DNA from: Paenibacillus sp. NEAU-GSW1
Lineage (GTDB): Bacteria; Bacillota; Bacilli; Paenibacillales; Paenibacillaceae
Direction: 5' to 3'
Assembly: GCF_009737085.1 (NCBI RefSeq)
Contig: NZ_WOVL01000017.1
Location: forward strand, 54,814 to 118,813
DNA length: 64,000 nt
How positions within the stretch are numbered: the stretch's first letter is position 1; every line of letters begins with the position of its first letter. Shown piece by piece: positions 1 to 8,215 of the stretch. Both the position numbers and the translations under genes were made by a program. The notes under the pieces were generated by a model, which did no database searches, had not been told where the DNA came from, and worked only from the letters and a program-made list of their open reading frames with translations.

Positions 1-187
1 CCTGCCTGTTTTCGATAATGGACATCGCCAAGCTTAGGCATTCAGTGCATTCAGCATTTTCTAATTAACGGTCAGTTTATTTGAAAATTTGTTTGTTTTT
101 CAGGCAATGGTTCCATGTTAAATTGAAGTCAAACAGGTTGGCTCGATTAAGAAGAAGTAAATAATTTACATAGCCTAAAAAAAATAA
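1..187. other. Left-edge AT-rich stretch, no gene seen
   Basis: No open frame with a ribosome site and no recognisable domain was found here. The stretch is AT-rich. The first bases may belong to the flank of a gene outside the window, which cannot be decided from this sequence. Confidence 0.5.
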
Positions 188-233
188 AAACGGCTCCGGC
201 GAAAGGTTTATCCCCCTTCTCCGAAGCCGTTTA
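176..233 (-). terminator. Intrinsic terminator after nikR
   Basis: An inverted repeat pairs AAACGGCT with AGCCGTTT around a loop of about 30 bases. On the minus strand it is followed by a long T-rich run (positions 176-187). It lies just past the nikR stop and closes the kdu/nikR run. Confidence 0.85.
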
Positions 234-241
234 TTCTCTCA

Positions 242-697
242 TCATTCATGCTCGTGATGTCTATGCTCGTCCGTTCCATGCTCCTCCGCAAATGTGACGG
301 ACAGCTCGGCGTACGTAACGCCCTTCTGCACCTGAATCTGCTGATGAAGCTGGCGAAGCCTCCCAAGCTGGCCTCTTACCGCAATGACCTCCAAGCATTG
401 ATTATGGTTCAAATGCACATGCATGTTCGAAATAATATCGTGATGGCAATCATGTTGAAGCTCCATAAGAAGCAGCGGCAGTTCACGAACATGATGATCA
501 TACACCATTACAATTGTGCCTGCGACCGTTTGCTCCGACTTCAGCCGCGACGGTTCCAGCAGCGCCTTGCGCGCTAAATCCCGGATCGCTTCCGAGCGGT
601 TTGAATAACCCTGCTCCTGAACATACTCATCGAATTGCTCGATCAACGGCGCGGGGAACGAAACCCCGAACCTCGTCAGTTCTTCTTTTTCCGCCAT
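242..697 (-). CDS. nikR: NikR-type nickel-responsive regulator
   Basis: A 151-residue ribbon-helix-helix metalloregulator. The RHH DNA-binding domain covers about residues 8-45, followed by an ACT-like metal domain. The NikR nickel ligands are visible: His82 in LQHDCHH, His93 and His95 in MHVHLNH, and Cys101 in QCLE. The tail (140-151) is His-rich. The ATG at 697 is chosen because AGGGTGAT precedes it; the longer frame begins with an in-frame TTG only 9 bases upstream. In this family nickel binding represses nickel uptake genes. No nickel transporter or hydrogenase/urease gene lies in the window, so its targets are elsewhere or off the left edge. It is 75 bp after kduD on the same strand and may be read from the kdu transcript. 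Confidence 0.9.
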   Translation of the reverse strand: MAEKEELTRFGVSFPAPLIEQFDEYVQEQGYSNRSEAIRDLARKALLEPSRLKSEQTVAGTIVMVYDHHVRELPLLLMELQHDCHHDIISNMHVHLNHNQCLEVIAVRGQLGRLRQLHQQIQVQKGVTYAELSVTFAEEHGTDEHRHHEHE

Positions 698-772
698 TAT
701 GGACAATCACCCTAATCACCGAAATGAATTTGTCCAAAGCTTACCACACTTCCAGCGGTTGTACTATCCGTA

Positions 773-1528
773 CTAGCGGTTCATCCAGCCGCCGTCCACG
801 CAAAGCACATGGCCCGCCATGTAATCGGACGCTTGCGACGCAAGGAAAATCGTCGGGCCCATCATATCTTCGGACGTTCCCCATCTTCCGGCCGGGATGC
901 GATCCAAAATTTGCTTGCTGCGGACCGGATCGTCACGCAGCGCTTCTGTATTATCCGTCGCCATGTAACCCGGTGCGATCGCATTCACTTGCACGCCTTT
1001 TGCCGCCCACTCATTGCCCAGCGCTTTCGTCAAGCCGGCAACGGCATGTTTGCTTGCCGTATAGCCGGGAACGTTGATGCCGCCTTGGAAGCTGAGCATA
1101 GATGCGATGTTGATGATTTTTCCCGAGCCTTGCTTAATCATATGATTGCCGGCAAGCTGGCAAAGAACGAATACGGAATTCAAATTGACGTCAAGCACCG
1201 CTTGCCAATCGTCATAGCTGTGATCAGCTGCAGGCGTGCGGCGAATGATGCCTGCATTGTTGACGAGAATGTCCAAACGGCCAAGGCCTTGGAGCGTCTG
1301 CTCGATAATTCCCGGCAGCAGACTGCGATCCGAAACGTCAGCCTGAATCGTAATCGCTTTGCGACCCAGAGCCTCCACTTCCGTTTTAACTGCTGTTGCC
1401 GGCGTGCTGTTTGTGACGAGCGCGATATCCGCGCCCGCTTTCGCCAGACCTAGCGCAATCGCCGAGCCAAGACCGCGGCCTGCTCCCGTTACGATTGCTG
1501 TTTTTCCGGTCAGATCAAAATAACTCAT
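773..1528 (-). CDS. kduD: 2-dehydro-3-deoxy-D-gluconate 5-dehydrogenase (SDR)
   Basis: A 251-residue classical short-chain dehydrogenase. It shows the TGAGRGLG nucleotide-binding motif (14-21), NNAG (90-93), catalytic Ser143, and YTASK with Tyr156 and Lys160. Length and sequence fit KduD (about 250 residues), which reduces 3-deoxy-D-glycero-2,5-hexodiulosonate to 2-keto-3-deoxygluconate. The kduI gene two places upstream supports this over a generic SDR. The start is preceded by GAGGATGG. It sits in the run kduI-deoR-kduD. The pathway continues through KDG kinase and aldolase, which are not in the window. Confidence 0.88.
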   Translation of the reverse strand: MSYFDLTGKTAIVTGAGRGLGSAIALGLAKAGADIALVTNSTPATAVKTEVEALGRKAITIQADVSDRSLLPGIIEQTLQGLGRLDILVNNAGIIRRTPAADHSYDDWQAVLDVNLNSVFVLCQLAGNHMIKQGSGKIINIASMLSFQGGINVPGYTASKHAVAGLTKALGNEWAAKGVQVNAIAPGYMATDNTEALRDDPVRSKQILDRIPAGRWGTSEDMMGPTIFLASQASDYMAGHVLCVDGGWMNR

Positions 1529-1588
1529 CGTTGCACCATCCTCTACAAAATCGAAATTCGCGCCGTAACTCCGGTGATCCGGCCTCAG

Positions 1589-2350
1589 CTAACCCTGCGC
1601 CTTCATAATGCGAACGCCGTGCTCCTCGTACTTGCGAACGACCGCATCGTCAATTGCCGCGTCAGTCATAATGCATTGGATCGAATCCAACCCTGCGAAC
1701 GTAATGAGCGCTCCGCGATCGAACTTGCTATGGTCCGCAACGCAATAAATTTGTTTGGCGCATTCCATATAGACCTGTTTCAGCTTCGTCAGCTCTTCGG
1801 TAAAGATCGTCAGACCATATTCGGTATGAATGCCGGTTGTCGACAAAAACAGCTTATGGACGTTAAGCCTCCTAATCCAATCATGCCACTCGTTGCCGAT
1901 AAGCAAATTGTGATGGCGATAGCCTCCGGGCACGACGAGACGGATTTGATCTTTAGCCGTCAACTCGCGAATGATGAGCAAATCGTTCGTCAACACCGTT
2001 ATCGGCATATTTTTCATCCGCTTGGCCATTTCAAGCGTTGTGCTTCCCGCGTCCAACGCAATAATATCATTCGGTTCAATAATGGAGAGCGCAAGGTCGG
2101 CGATTGCCGCCTTCTCCTTCTGATGCTTGCTGTTCGGGTATTGGAGCGGCAATATGCTGTCCTCTCCATCCTGAGCCAGCACCGCGCCGCCGTGAATCCG
2201 TTTGAGGATACCTTTTTCCTCGAGCTTCTCTAAATCTTCCCGAACGGTCTTCTCCGTTACGCCAAACCGCTCGCTCAATTCGGAAACTTTAACGCTTCCT
2301 TTTTCCTCCAGCTGCTTGACAATTTGCCGATGTCGTTCCGCTGCCAGCAT
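1589..2350 (-). CDS. DeoR-family transcriptional regulator of the kdu operon
   Basis: A 253-residue DeoR/GlpR-type repressor. The N-terminal winged helix-turn-helix covers about residues 5-58, with the family signature ending in GILKRIHGGAV. A C-terminal isomerase-like sugar-phosphate-binding domain follows, with DAGSTT near residue 100. Its ATG directly follows the TAA of kduI without a spacer base, so the two are translationally coupled. It lies inside the operon it probably controls; the effector is likely a phosphorylated or keto-deoxy uronate intermediate (inference). A candidate operator is the inverted repeat at 3284-3303. Confidence 0.88.
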   Translation of the reverse strand: MLAAERHRQIVKQLEEKGSVKVSELSERFGVTEKTVREDLEKLEEKGILKRIHGGAVLAQDGEDSILPLQYPNSKHQKEKAAIADLALSIIEPNDIIALDAGSTTLEMAKRMKNMPITVLTNDLLIIRELTAKDQIRLVVPGGYRHHNLLIGNEWHDWIRRLNVHKLFLSTTGIHTEYGLTIFTEELTKLKQVYMECAKQIYCVADHSKFDRGALITFAGLDSIQCIMTDAAIDDAVVRKYEEHGVRIMKAQG

Positions 2351-3184
2351 TTATTTCAACTCATCCATCTTAATAAAGTCCTGGTCGGAGAACGAATAGT
2401 TCTCGCCTGCCATCGACCAGCAGAACGAATAGTTGCTTGTGCCGGCACCGGAGTGGATTGACCACGGCGGCGAAATGATCGCTTGCTCGTTGGCAACGAC
2501 AAGATGTCTTGTCTCCGACGGCTCGCCCATCATATGGAAAATGCGGGCGTCCGCATTCAGATCGAAATAGAGATACGCTTCCATGCGGCGATCATGAATA
2601 TGCGATGGCATCGTGTTCCAGATGCTTCCTGTTTTTAAGCATGTTACGCCAAGCATCAGCTGGCAGCTTTGAATGCCGTCTGCGTGAATGTACTTATAAA
2701 TAACGCGTTCGTTCGAAGTTTCCAGCGATCCGAGCGGCGTCGGGTTCGCTTGCTCCATCGTCATTTTTTGCGTTTCGATTTCTTTGTGAGCAGGCGTGGA
2801 GCAGAAGTACAGCTTCGCCGGGTTCGCTTTGTCTTTGCTTTCCAGCAGCACTTCCCGTTTGCCTTTGCCGACATAGAGAACTTCCAGACGATTCAGCTCA
2901 TACGTTTCGCCGTCTACTTTGATGACAGCCGTGTTATGGCTAATGTTAAGGAAGCCGATCTCCCGGCGCTCCAGAAAATAGTCTGTTTTAAGCGTATCCG
3001 GATCAGACAGCTCAAGCTGCTCATGCACCGGATTTGCGCCGCCTACGATCATCCGATCATAGTGGCTGTATGTCATCTGTACTTTGTCAGGCACAAACAT
3101 GTCCTGAACCAAAAAATCCTTTCTTAAACGATCCGTTGTATATTGTTTAAAGTCGTTCGGGTTAGTCGCGTGACGCACTTCCAT
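2351..3184 (-). CDS. kduI: 5-dehydro-4-deoxy-D-glucuronate isomerase
   Basis: 277 residues, the usual KduI length. The cupin metal site is intact: His195 and His197 in MPSHIHDRR, Glu202, and His244 in WSIHSG. KduI converts 4-deoxy-L-threo-5-hexosulose uronate, released from pectin or glycosaminoglycan by lyases, to 3-deoxy-D-glycero-2,5-hexodiulosonate, the substrate of KduD. It is the first gene of the minus-strand run, with GAGGAGG in front of the start (AGGAGGAATTA before ATG). No polysaccharide lyase gene is visible in the window. Confidence 0.95.
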   Translation of the reverse strand: MEVRHATNPNDFKQYTTDRLRKDFLVQDMFVPDKVQMTYSHYDRMIVGGANPVHEQLELSDPDTLKTDYFLERREIGFLNISHNTAVIKVDGETYELNRLEVLYVGKGKREVLLESKDKANPAKLYFCSTPAHKEIETQKMTMEQANPTPLGSLETSNERVIYKYIHADGIQSCQLMLGVTCLKTGSIWNTMPSHIHDRRMEAYLYFDLNADARIFHMMGEPSETRHLVVANEQAIISPPWSIHSGAGTSNYSFCWSMAGENYSFSDQDFIKMDELK

Positions 3185-3257
3185 AATTAATTCCTCCTCG
3201 ATGGGCTCAATGAGTTAGTTTGGCAACACAATACAACGTCTTGCAAGTTTGAAAATG

Positions 3258-3303
3258 TTTGTTTTTATAATATCACACATTTGCGAACTTAAAAAGTAGT
3301 TCG
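3258..3303. promoter_or_regulatory. kduI promoter region with inverted repeat
   Basis: The inverted repeat CGAACT-N8-AGTTCG lies at 3284-3303, about 100 bp upstream of the kduI ATG. On the minus strand a TATTAT-like -10 follows close downstream (about 3266-3271). The placement suits a repressor site for the operon's DeoR protein. The assignment is by position only. Confidence 0.4.
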
Positions 3304-3463
3304 TTTTAAGGAAGGCAGTTCCGGCTCACTTGTGTTGCGGATGGAACCTACAGATTTTTATTGCTCGAAACAACATGAATATATTAAAATTCAATCTATA
3401 TATATTGTAAAACAATAAATTCGGTATTATAATAACATTGAATTTGTTCCGATGAGGTGCTCG

Positions 3464-3955
3464 ATGAAGAAACGTATATCGACTTTATTTTTAAAGATTG
3501 CCGTCTTGGTTATGGGGATCTTGGTTATGGGGATCCTGCCGCTTGTCGTATGTATATTTGCGCTGCTTGTCTTGTTTCGAGGAACGAGCGACCAATTTCC
3601 AGGAAAAGTTTATCTTTCGGATATCGTTTTTTTTATACCCATTATTCCTTTTTACATCGCGCTGTATCAGACCTATAAATTGCTCCTTTATATTGATAAC
3701 AATATCGCTTTTTCAGAGCTGTCGGTTCGGGCATTACATGTAATCAAATACTGTGGATTCAGTGAGAGCATTATTTATTTGGCGATGGAACCCTTTTTGT
3801 TTAATGTGGCAAAGCAAGAAGATGCGTCGGGTATTATACTGCTTGGACTGGTTGCAGCCTTTGCCTCGTTCGTTCTCGCCTCATTTGGAGCTTTGCTTAA
3901 ACGATTATTGCAGGATGCTTTAAAGCTGCATTCGGAAAATGAACTGACGGTATGA
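3464..3955 (+). CDS. DUF2975-type small membrane protein
   Basis: 163 residues with four hydrophobic segments (about 10-40, 50-75, 105-120, 125-150 in this frame). It resembles the DUF2975/YoaS family of small membrane proteins of unknown function, which are often paired with a YozG-like HTH gene; no such partner is present. ATG 3464 is chosen because GATGAGGTG lies directly upstream; the alternative ATG at 3452 would place that ribosome site inside the gene. The N-terminus contains an exact 15-bp tandem duplication giving VMGIL twice. The gene is AT-rich compared with the surrounding operons. Confidence 0.6.
   Translation: MKKRISTLFLKIAVLVMGILVMGILPLVVCIFALLVLFRGTSDQFPGKVYLSDIVFFIPIIPFYIALYQTYKLLLYIDNNIAFSELSVRALHVIKYCGFSESIIYLAMEPFLFNVAKQEDASGIILLGLVAAFASFVLASFGALLKRLLQDALKLHSENELTV
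3510..3540 (+). repeat. 15-bp in-frame tandem duplication
   Basis: GGTTATGGGGATC(T/C)T occurs twice in succession inside the first membrane segment of the DUF2975 gene. It adds five residues (LVMGI) without breaking the frame, consistent with recent replication slippage. Confidence 0.8.
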
Positions 3956-3964
3956 GTAGCTTAC

Positions 3965-4390
3965 CGCAGCGTTATTTCAGCACTTGAGCGCCCTCGGAGA
4001 CGTTTTAACGCTGTCACACAGCGTTATTACCCAGTTTCGGGCGCTCTTCGCCCTTTTACAGCCAATAACGCTGCCGCGCAGCGTTATTTCAGCGCTTGAG
4101 CGCCTCGGCGACGCAATAACGCTGTCACACAGCGTTATTACCCCAGTTTCGGGCGCTCTTCGCCCTTTTACAGCAAATAACGCTGCCGCGCAGCGTTATT
4201 TCAGCGCTTGAGCGCCTCGGCAACGCAATAACGCTGTCACACAGCGTTATTACCCCAGTTTCGGGCGCTCTTCGCCCTTTTACAGCCAATAACGCTGCCG
4301 CGCAGCGTTATTTCAGCGCTCGAGCGCCTCGGCGGGTGACGTTTTAACGCTGTCACACAGCGTTATTTCTCAAGCTCTGGGCGCTTCACC
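3965..4390. repeat. 112-bp tandem repeat array, about 3.8 copies, two hairpins per unit
   Basis: Copies begin at 3965, 4077, 4189 and 4301, a strict 112-bp period, with only scattered substitutions and a variant last copy. Each unit holds two perfect hairpins: AACGCTGT-CAC-ACAGCGTT (first at 4007-4025) and AATAACGCTG-CCGCG-CAGCGTTATT (first at 4064-4088). A GAGCGCC/GGGCGCTC pair is also present. No convincing gene lies within. It occupies the whole space between two convergent genes (DUF2975 and the endonuclease-like gene). Confidence 0.95.
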
Positions 4391-4397
4391 GAGAACA

Positions 4398-5075
4398 CTA
4401 TTTTACATTGCTCCGCTTGTCACCTAGCTTGTACGTGCGTACACGTTTGCTCCCAGAAGCTGGGGATAAATATTGCCGTTTAACCAGCTCGCGCAACAGC
4501 TTCCGCGTATACTCATTGCCTCTGCCCAATAACCGGCAAACTTCTGACGGTGTGATCGGCGCATTTTTCTGCATTGTCATTCGAATCACTTCCTTTTGCT
4601 CCACCGTTAACCAGCAGTCGTCCTCAATGTCTATGCTGTATAATTTACCAAGCAACTGCTGAATAAGCTGAATGCATTGCCGCGGACGTTCCTTAATATC
4701 ATCAAACGAAAAACGAATGACAATCCAGTCATCCAGCACTAGATGATTTTGACGCAATAAAGAATCGGCGAACTGCCTCCGGTCGGTATCACGCAAATGC
4801 GGACCGTAACCGTCTATTTCGAACGCAATCTTATAGAACCCGCGAATGTACGCATAATCCACATAACGGACGCCATCCCTGAAATCGCTCACCTCCCATT
4901 CCGCGTGCAGATTGTCAAAACCTTTCACCGCATGTTTCCATACCAGCTCGATGAACATTTTTTCCGCATGTCCATGATGATCCAGTCGTCTTCTTCGTTC
5001 TCCTTTGCTAGCTGCTGCTTGTCCGGCAATCCATCCTCCGTAACTGCCCGCAACTTTAGCTTCCTCCATTCTCAT
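4398..5075 (-). CDS. DUF559/Vsr-like endonuclease-domain protein with C-terminal HTH
   Basis: 225 residues. The central part fits a PD-(D/E)XK fold: Asp73 in VDYAYIRG and the Glu86-x-Asp88 pair in AFEIDG. It is followed by the ILR-type helix QFADSLLRQNHL and WIVIRFSFDDI, as in DUF559/Vsr-type nucleases. Residues about 165-215 form a winged-helix-like region (TPSEVCRLLGRG...RKLLRELVKRQYL). The N-terminus is Arg/Lys-rich. No methyltransferase or other restriction gene is adjacent, so it is not an obvious restriction system. Such proteins are frequent in Bacillales but their role is unknown; substrate and activity are not established here. Confidence 0.6.
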   Translation of the reverse strand: MRMEEAKVAGSYGGWIAGQAAASKGERRRRLDHHGHAEKMFIELVWKHAVKGFDNLHAEWEVSDFRDGVRYVDYAYIRGFYKIAFEIDGYGPHLRDTDRRQFADSLLRQNHLVLDDWIVIRFSFDDIKERPRQCIQLIQQLLGKLYSIDIEDDCWLTVEQKEVIRMTMQKNAPITPSEVCRLLGRGNEYTRKLLRELVKRQYLSPASGSKRVRTYKLGDKRSNVK

Positions 5076-5088
5076 TCGCCTCCTTAAT

Positions 5089-5142
5089 CATAAAAAGAAA
5101 ACACCGCTCCTCTCCGTATCTGGACGGAAAAGAGCGGTGTTC
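5089..5142 (-). terminator. Intrinsic terminator after the GH127 gene
   Basis: A hairpin pairs AACACCGCTC (5099-5108) with GAGCGGTGTT (5132-5141). On the minus strand it is followed by TTTCTTTTTATG. It lies between the GH127 stop and the endonuclease start and ends the GH127 transcript. Confidence 0.85.
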
Positions 5143-5210
5143 TTCACTCGCTATATCGCAAGTATATCTGATTTCGCAGGAAAATGTAACCAACTAATTT
5201 TGAGTGTATC

Positions 5211-7190
5211 TTACAGACCTTCCCTTACCCAAACGGCCATTTCGCCTTCGCCGCGGTTAGCCCACGCATAATAAGGAATGAACGTGATCGGGGCGTCCTC
5301 GATGACCGCAGCGCCATTTGCGCTGTACAGCGATTCATCCGAATACCGGACGCGCTTCGCCAATGCCTCAATAGCGACAACGCTTTCGCCTTCGAACAAT
5401 CCTTGCATACGAACCGGTACCAGCTTGCCGCCTGACGGCAGAACAAGCTCATGCAAGCCCGAGCCGTTGTCCGCTTGCTCCAAGCAATAGACGAGCGGGC
5501 CGCGCTGCAAAGCGACTTTGCCGGCATTGCCCCGCACGAGCGAATTGCTGTGCATGCGCGTCACCGGCATATCGAGCGTAAGCTCGACCCGGTCGCCCGT
5601 TTGCCAGACACGCTCGAGAATGGCGTAGCCATCTACGGGCTCCACGGCAACCTTTGTTCCGTTTACAGTCAACGACGATTGCTTGCACCAGCCCGGAATC
5701 CGCAGCGCAAGGCTAAATTGCGCGCCAGCTCGCTCGCCGGGCAGCTCGATCTCGAACGCAATATCGCCTTCATACGGATAGTTCGACTGCTGCTTCAGCA
5801 GCACTTCCGCCCCTTCGTCAACTTGAAGGCGCGCTTCGCCGCCAATGTACAAATGCGTGTAAATCGTATTGTTCGTTACGGTGTAAATGTATTCGCCAAG
5901 CGAGGCAAGCAGCCTGGCGACATTCGGCGGGCAGCATGCGCAGCCGAACCACTCCTGCCGCACCGGCTTCACATGGTCTACTTTATGGTTGCCCCCGCTG
6001 CACGCTTTTGGATCCACCTCAAGCGGATTCACATAGAAGAAATGTTTGCCGTCTCGCGACATCCCGCCAACGACTGTATTGTAGAGCGCTCGCTCCAGCA
6101 CGTCGGCATAGCGGCCGCGCTGTTCAATGCGAAGCATCCGGTTCGCAAAAAAGATCAAGCCGATTGAAGCGCAAGTTTCGGCGTAAACCGTATCGTTCGG
6201 CAAATCATAATCATACGAGAAAGCCTCGCCTTGATGCATCGAGCCGATGCCGCCCGTAATGTACATTTGACGATTCGCGATATTGTCCCAAAGCTTTCGG
6301 CATGCTGCGAGCAGCTCATGATCGCCGGTTTCTGCCGCAATGTCTGCCATGCCAGTCAGCATATAAACGACGCGAACCGCATGTCCGGTCGCCTTTTCCT
6401 GCTCTCTAACCGGCAAATGGGTTTGGAAGTAGCCGTTATCGATATCTTTTACCGTATGTCCCCAATGAGACTTGCCCTTCCGTTGCTCCAGCTCTTTAGC
6501 AAAAAAACTCGGTTGTTGTCCGCGCTGATCGATAAAATATTTGCCTAGCTTGAGATACTTCTCGTTCCCAGTCGCTTCATACAGCTTCACCAGCGCAAGC
6601 TCGATTTCCTGATGGCCGTCATAGCCGTTCAGCTTGCCCGGTTCGTTGCCGAACACTTCGTCGATATAATCGGCGAATTTGCTTACAATTTCGAGCAACC
6701 TTCTTTTGCCCGTCGACTTGTAATAAGCTACCGCCGCTTCGATCATATGTCCGGCGCAATACAGTTCGTGGCAGTCCATCAGGTTCGTCCATTTGCCGCC
6801 CGGTTCCTTAATCGTGAAATAGGTATTCAAATAACCGTTTTCGTGCTGCGCTTTGCCGATAATATCAATCATTTCATCGGCTATCCGCTCCAGCTCGGGA
6901 TCTCTTTTCACATCCAGCAAATAGGCGACAGCCTCCAGCCATTTCGCCACGTCGCTGTCTTGAAAAACAAAGCCGTAAAATTCGCCCTGCTCCATGCCCG
7001 CCGCGATTTTAAAATTACGCACCGCTCGGCTTGGCTCCGCGCCTTCCACACGGTCGTTAAGCGCTTCCCATTGATATGGAACGACGACATTCCGTACGAG
7101 ATTAATATAATAATTCCAAAAATGATCGTTAATCGCTACATTTTTCAACGGAATTTGCTTCGCCCGACCGATTGCCGCCGTTTTCGACAT
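5211..7190 (-). CDS. GH127 glycosidase, probable beta-L-arabinofuranosidase
   Basis: 659 residues, typical for GH127 (formerly DUF1680). The zinc-cysteine active site is recognisable: Glu338 and Cys340 in VYAETCASIG, and the FGCACCPPN cluster with Cys417, Cys419 and Cys420. In the characterised Bifidobacterium HypBA1 the equivalent Glu and Cys act as acid/base and nucleophile. No signal peptide is seen, so it is probably cytoplasmic and acts on imported oligosaccharides. ATG 7190 is preferred because GGAGGCGG precedes it; the frame extends 27 codons upstream without a ribosome site. It is divergent from an AraC regulator. The ytf-type furanose importer at 14-20 kb could supply substrate (inference). 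Confidence 0.88.
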   Translation of the reverse strand: MSKTAAIGRAKQIPLKNVAINDHFWNYYINLVRNVVVPYQWEALNDRVEGAEPSRAVRNFKIAAGMEQGEFYGFVFQDSDVAKWLEAVAYLLDVKRDPELERIADEMIDIIGKAQHENGYLNTYFTIKEPGGKWTNLMDCHELYCAGHMIEAAVAYYKSTGKRRLLEIVSKFADYIDEVFGNEPGKLNGYDGHQEIELALVKLYEATGNEKYLKLGKYFIDQRGQQPSFFAKELEQRKGKSHWGHTVKDIDNGYFQTHLPVREQEKATGHAVRVVYMLTGMADIAAETGDHELLAACRKLWDNIANRQMYITGGIGSMHQGEAFSYDYDLPNDTVYAETCASIGLIFFANRMLRIEQRGRYADVLERALYNTVVGGMSRDGKHFFYVNPLEVDPKACSGGNHKVDHVKPVRQEWFGCACCPPNVARLLASLGEYIYTVTNNTIYTHLYIGGEARLQVDEGAEVLLKQQSNYPYEGDIAFEIELPGERAGAQFSLALRIPGWCKQSSLTVNGTKVAVEPVDGYAILERVWQTGDRVELTLDMPVTRMHSNSLVRGNAGKVALQRGPLVYCLEQADNGSGLHELVLPSGGKLVPVRMQGLFEGESVVAIEALAKRVRYSDESLYSANGAAVIEDAPITFIPYYAWANRGEGEMAVWVREGL

Positions 7191-7323
7191 AAGTACCGCC
7201 TCCGCAATATTGTTGTAATATTTCATACTGACAGTACTTATTGTATTCTTTATAATTGAAGTGATAAACAAGCTAATTCAACCTAATAATTATAAAATAT
7301 CACACTGGAGGTCGAGCATTGTA

Positions 7324-8199
7324 ATGCTGCACTCCGCTGAACATCTGTATTTGCAGGCTCCTCCCGCGCCCTATTTCCTCGAATGCGGCCGCGTCCGATA
7401 CGCCCCAGGAGACATGCACCCGAGCAGGCTCAATCTCGGCGTATTCGATCTTATCATCGTCGAATCCGGCTGCCTCTATATTGGCGAAGAGGACCGGCAG
7501 TGGGAATTAGGGGCAGAGCAAGCGGTTATACTGCTTCCTAACCGTTATCACTATTCCGTTATGCCTTGCGAGGAAGAAACGGTCTTTTTTTGGGTGCATT
7601 TTCAAACGGTTTGCGATTGGACGGAAAGCGCCGACGATAATGCAATGACGGATGCTGAGGAGCACTTTCGCCGTTATTTGACTGTGCCGTATTCGCTCCG
7701 CCTGCCGAAGCGTTGGACGCTGCCGCATCCCGATTTGATCCGAAGCCTAGCCGATAAGCTGCTGGAATCATCCGGCGAACGTCGGTCGAGCGCCTATTGG
7801 AGCCGTCAGCAAAGCTTTGAATCGATGCTTCAATTGCTGGATACGCGCCAATTCGAGCAATATGAGCACCCTGCGGTTGCAGTGGCTGAGCGGACCGAAA
7901 CGTTCATCAAAAACAACTATCGGCACAACGTAACCAGCAGCGCGCTGTCAGAAGAGCTCCATTTTCACTACAATTACATTACCCGCTGCATGAAACAGGT
8001 GTACGGCGTCACGCCAATCGAGTATCTGATGAACTACCGGCTGGATCAGGCCAAGCTGCTGCTTCTGACGACGGACTGGCCCATCGGCAAAATCGCGCTG
8101 TACGTCGGCTTTGACAACACGCCTTACTTCTCTAATTGTTTTACGAATCGAATAGGGGTTCCTCCGACAAAATACCGCAAACAGTATTTGCCGGATTGA
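7324..8199 (+). CDS. AraC-family transcriptional regulator, divergent from GH127
   Basis: 291 residues with an N-terminal cupin-like sugar-sensing domain (about 20-110) and a C-terminal AraC double HTH (about 190-288), ending in the family pattern IALYVGFDNTPYFSNCF...GVPPTKYR. ATG 7324 is used, with GGAGGT 11 bases upstream. The frame could begin at GTG 7261, but that would overlap the divergent promoter. The head-to-head arrangement suggests control of the GH127 gene. A second AraC gene follows after 16 bp. Confidence 0.88.
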   Translation: MLHSAEHLYLQAPPAPYFLECGRVRYAPGDMHPSRLNLGVFDLIIVESGCLYIGEEDRQWELGAEQAVILLPNRYHYSVMPCEEETVFFWVHFQTVCDWTESADDNAMTDAEEHFRRYLTVPYSLRLPKRWTLPHPDLIRSLADKLLESSGERRSSAYWSRQQSFESMLQLLDTRQFEQYEHPAVAVAERTETFIKNNYRHNVTSSALSEELHFHYNYITRCMKQVYGVTPIEYLMNYRLDQAKLLLLTTDWPIGKIALYVGFDNTPYFSNCFTNRIGVPPTKYRKQYLPD

Positions 8200-8215
8200 A
8201 AGGACGACAACTCTA

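Noticed and set aside
3984..4211. Open frame of 75 codons inside the 112-bp array
   Set aside because: It repeats with the array, has no ribosome site and is a by-product of the repeat sequence.
3965..4390. CRISPR array
   Set aside because: Units are 112 bp without distinct unique spacers, and no cas genes are present.
5451..6167. 238-codon plus-strand frame antisense to GH127
   Set aside because: Arg/His-rich shadow of the GC-rich GH127 gene with no domain or ribosome site.
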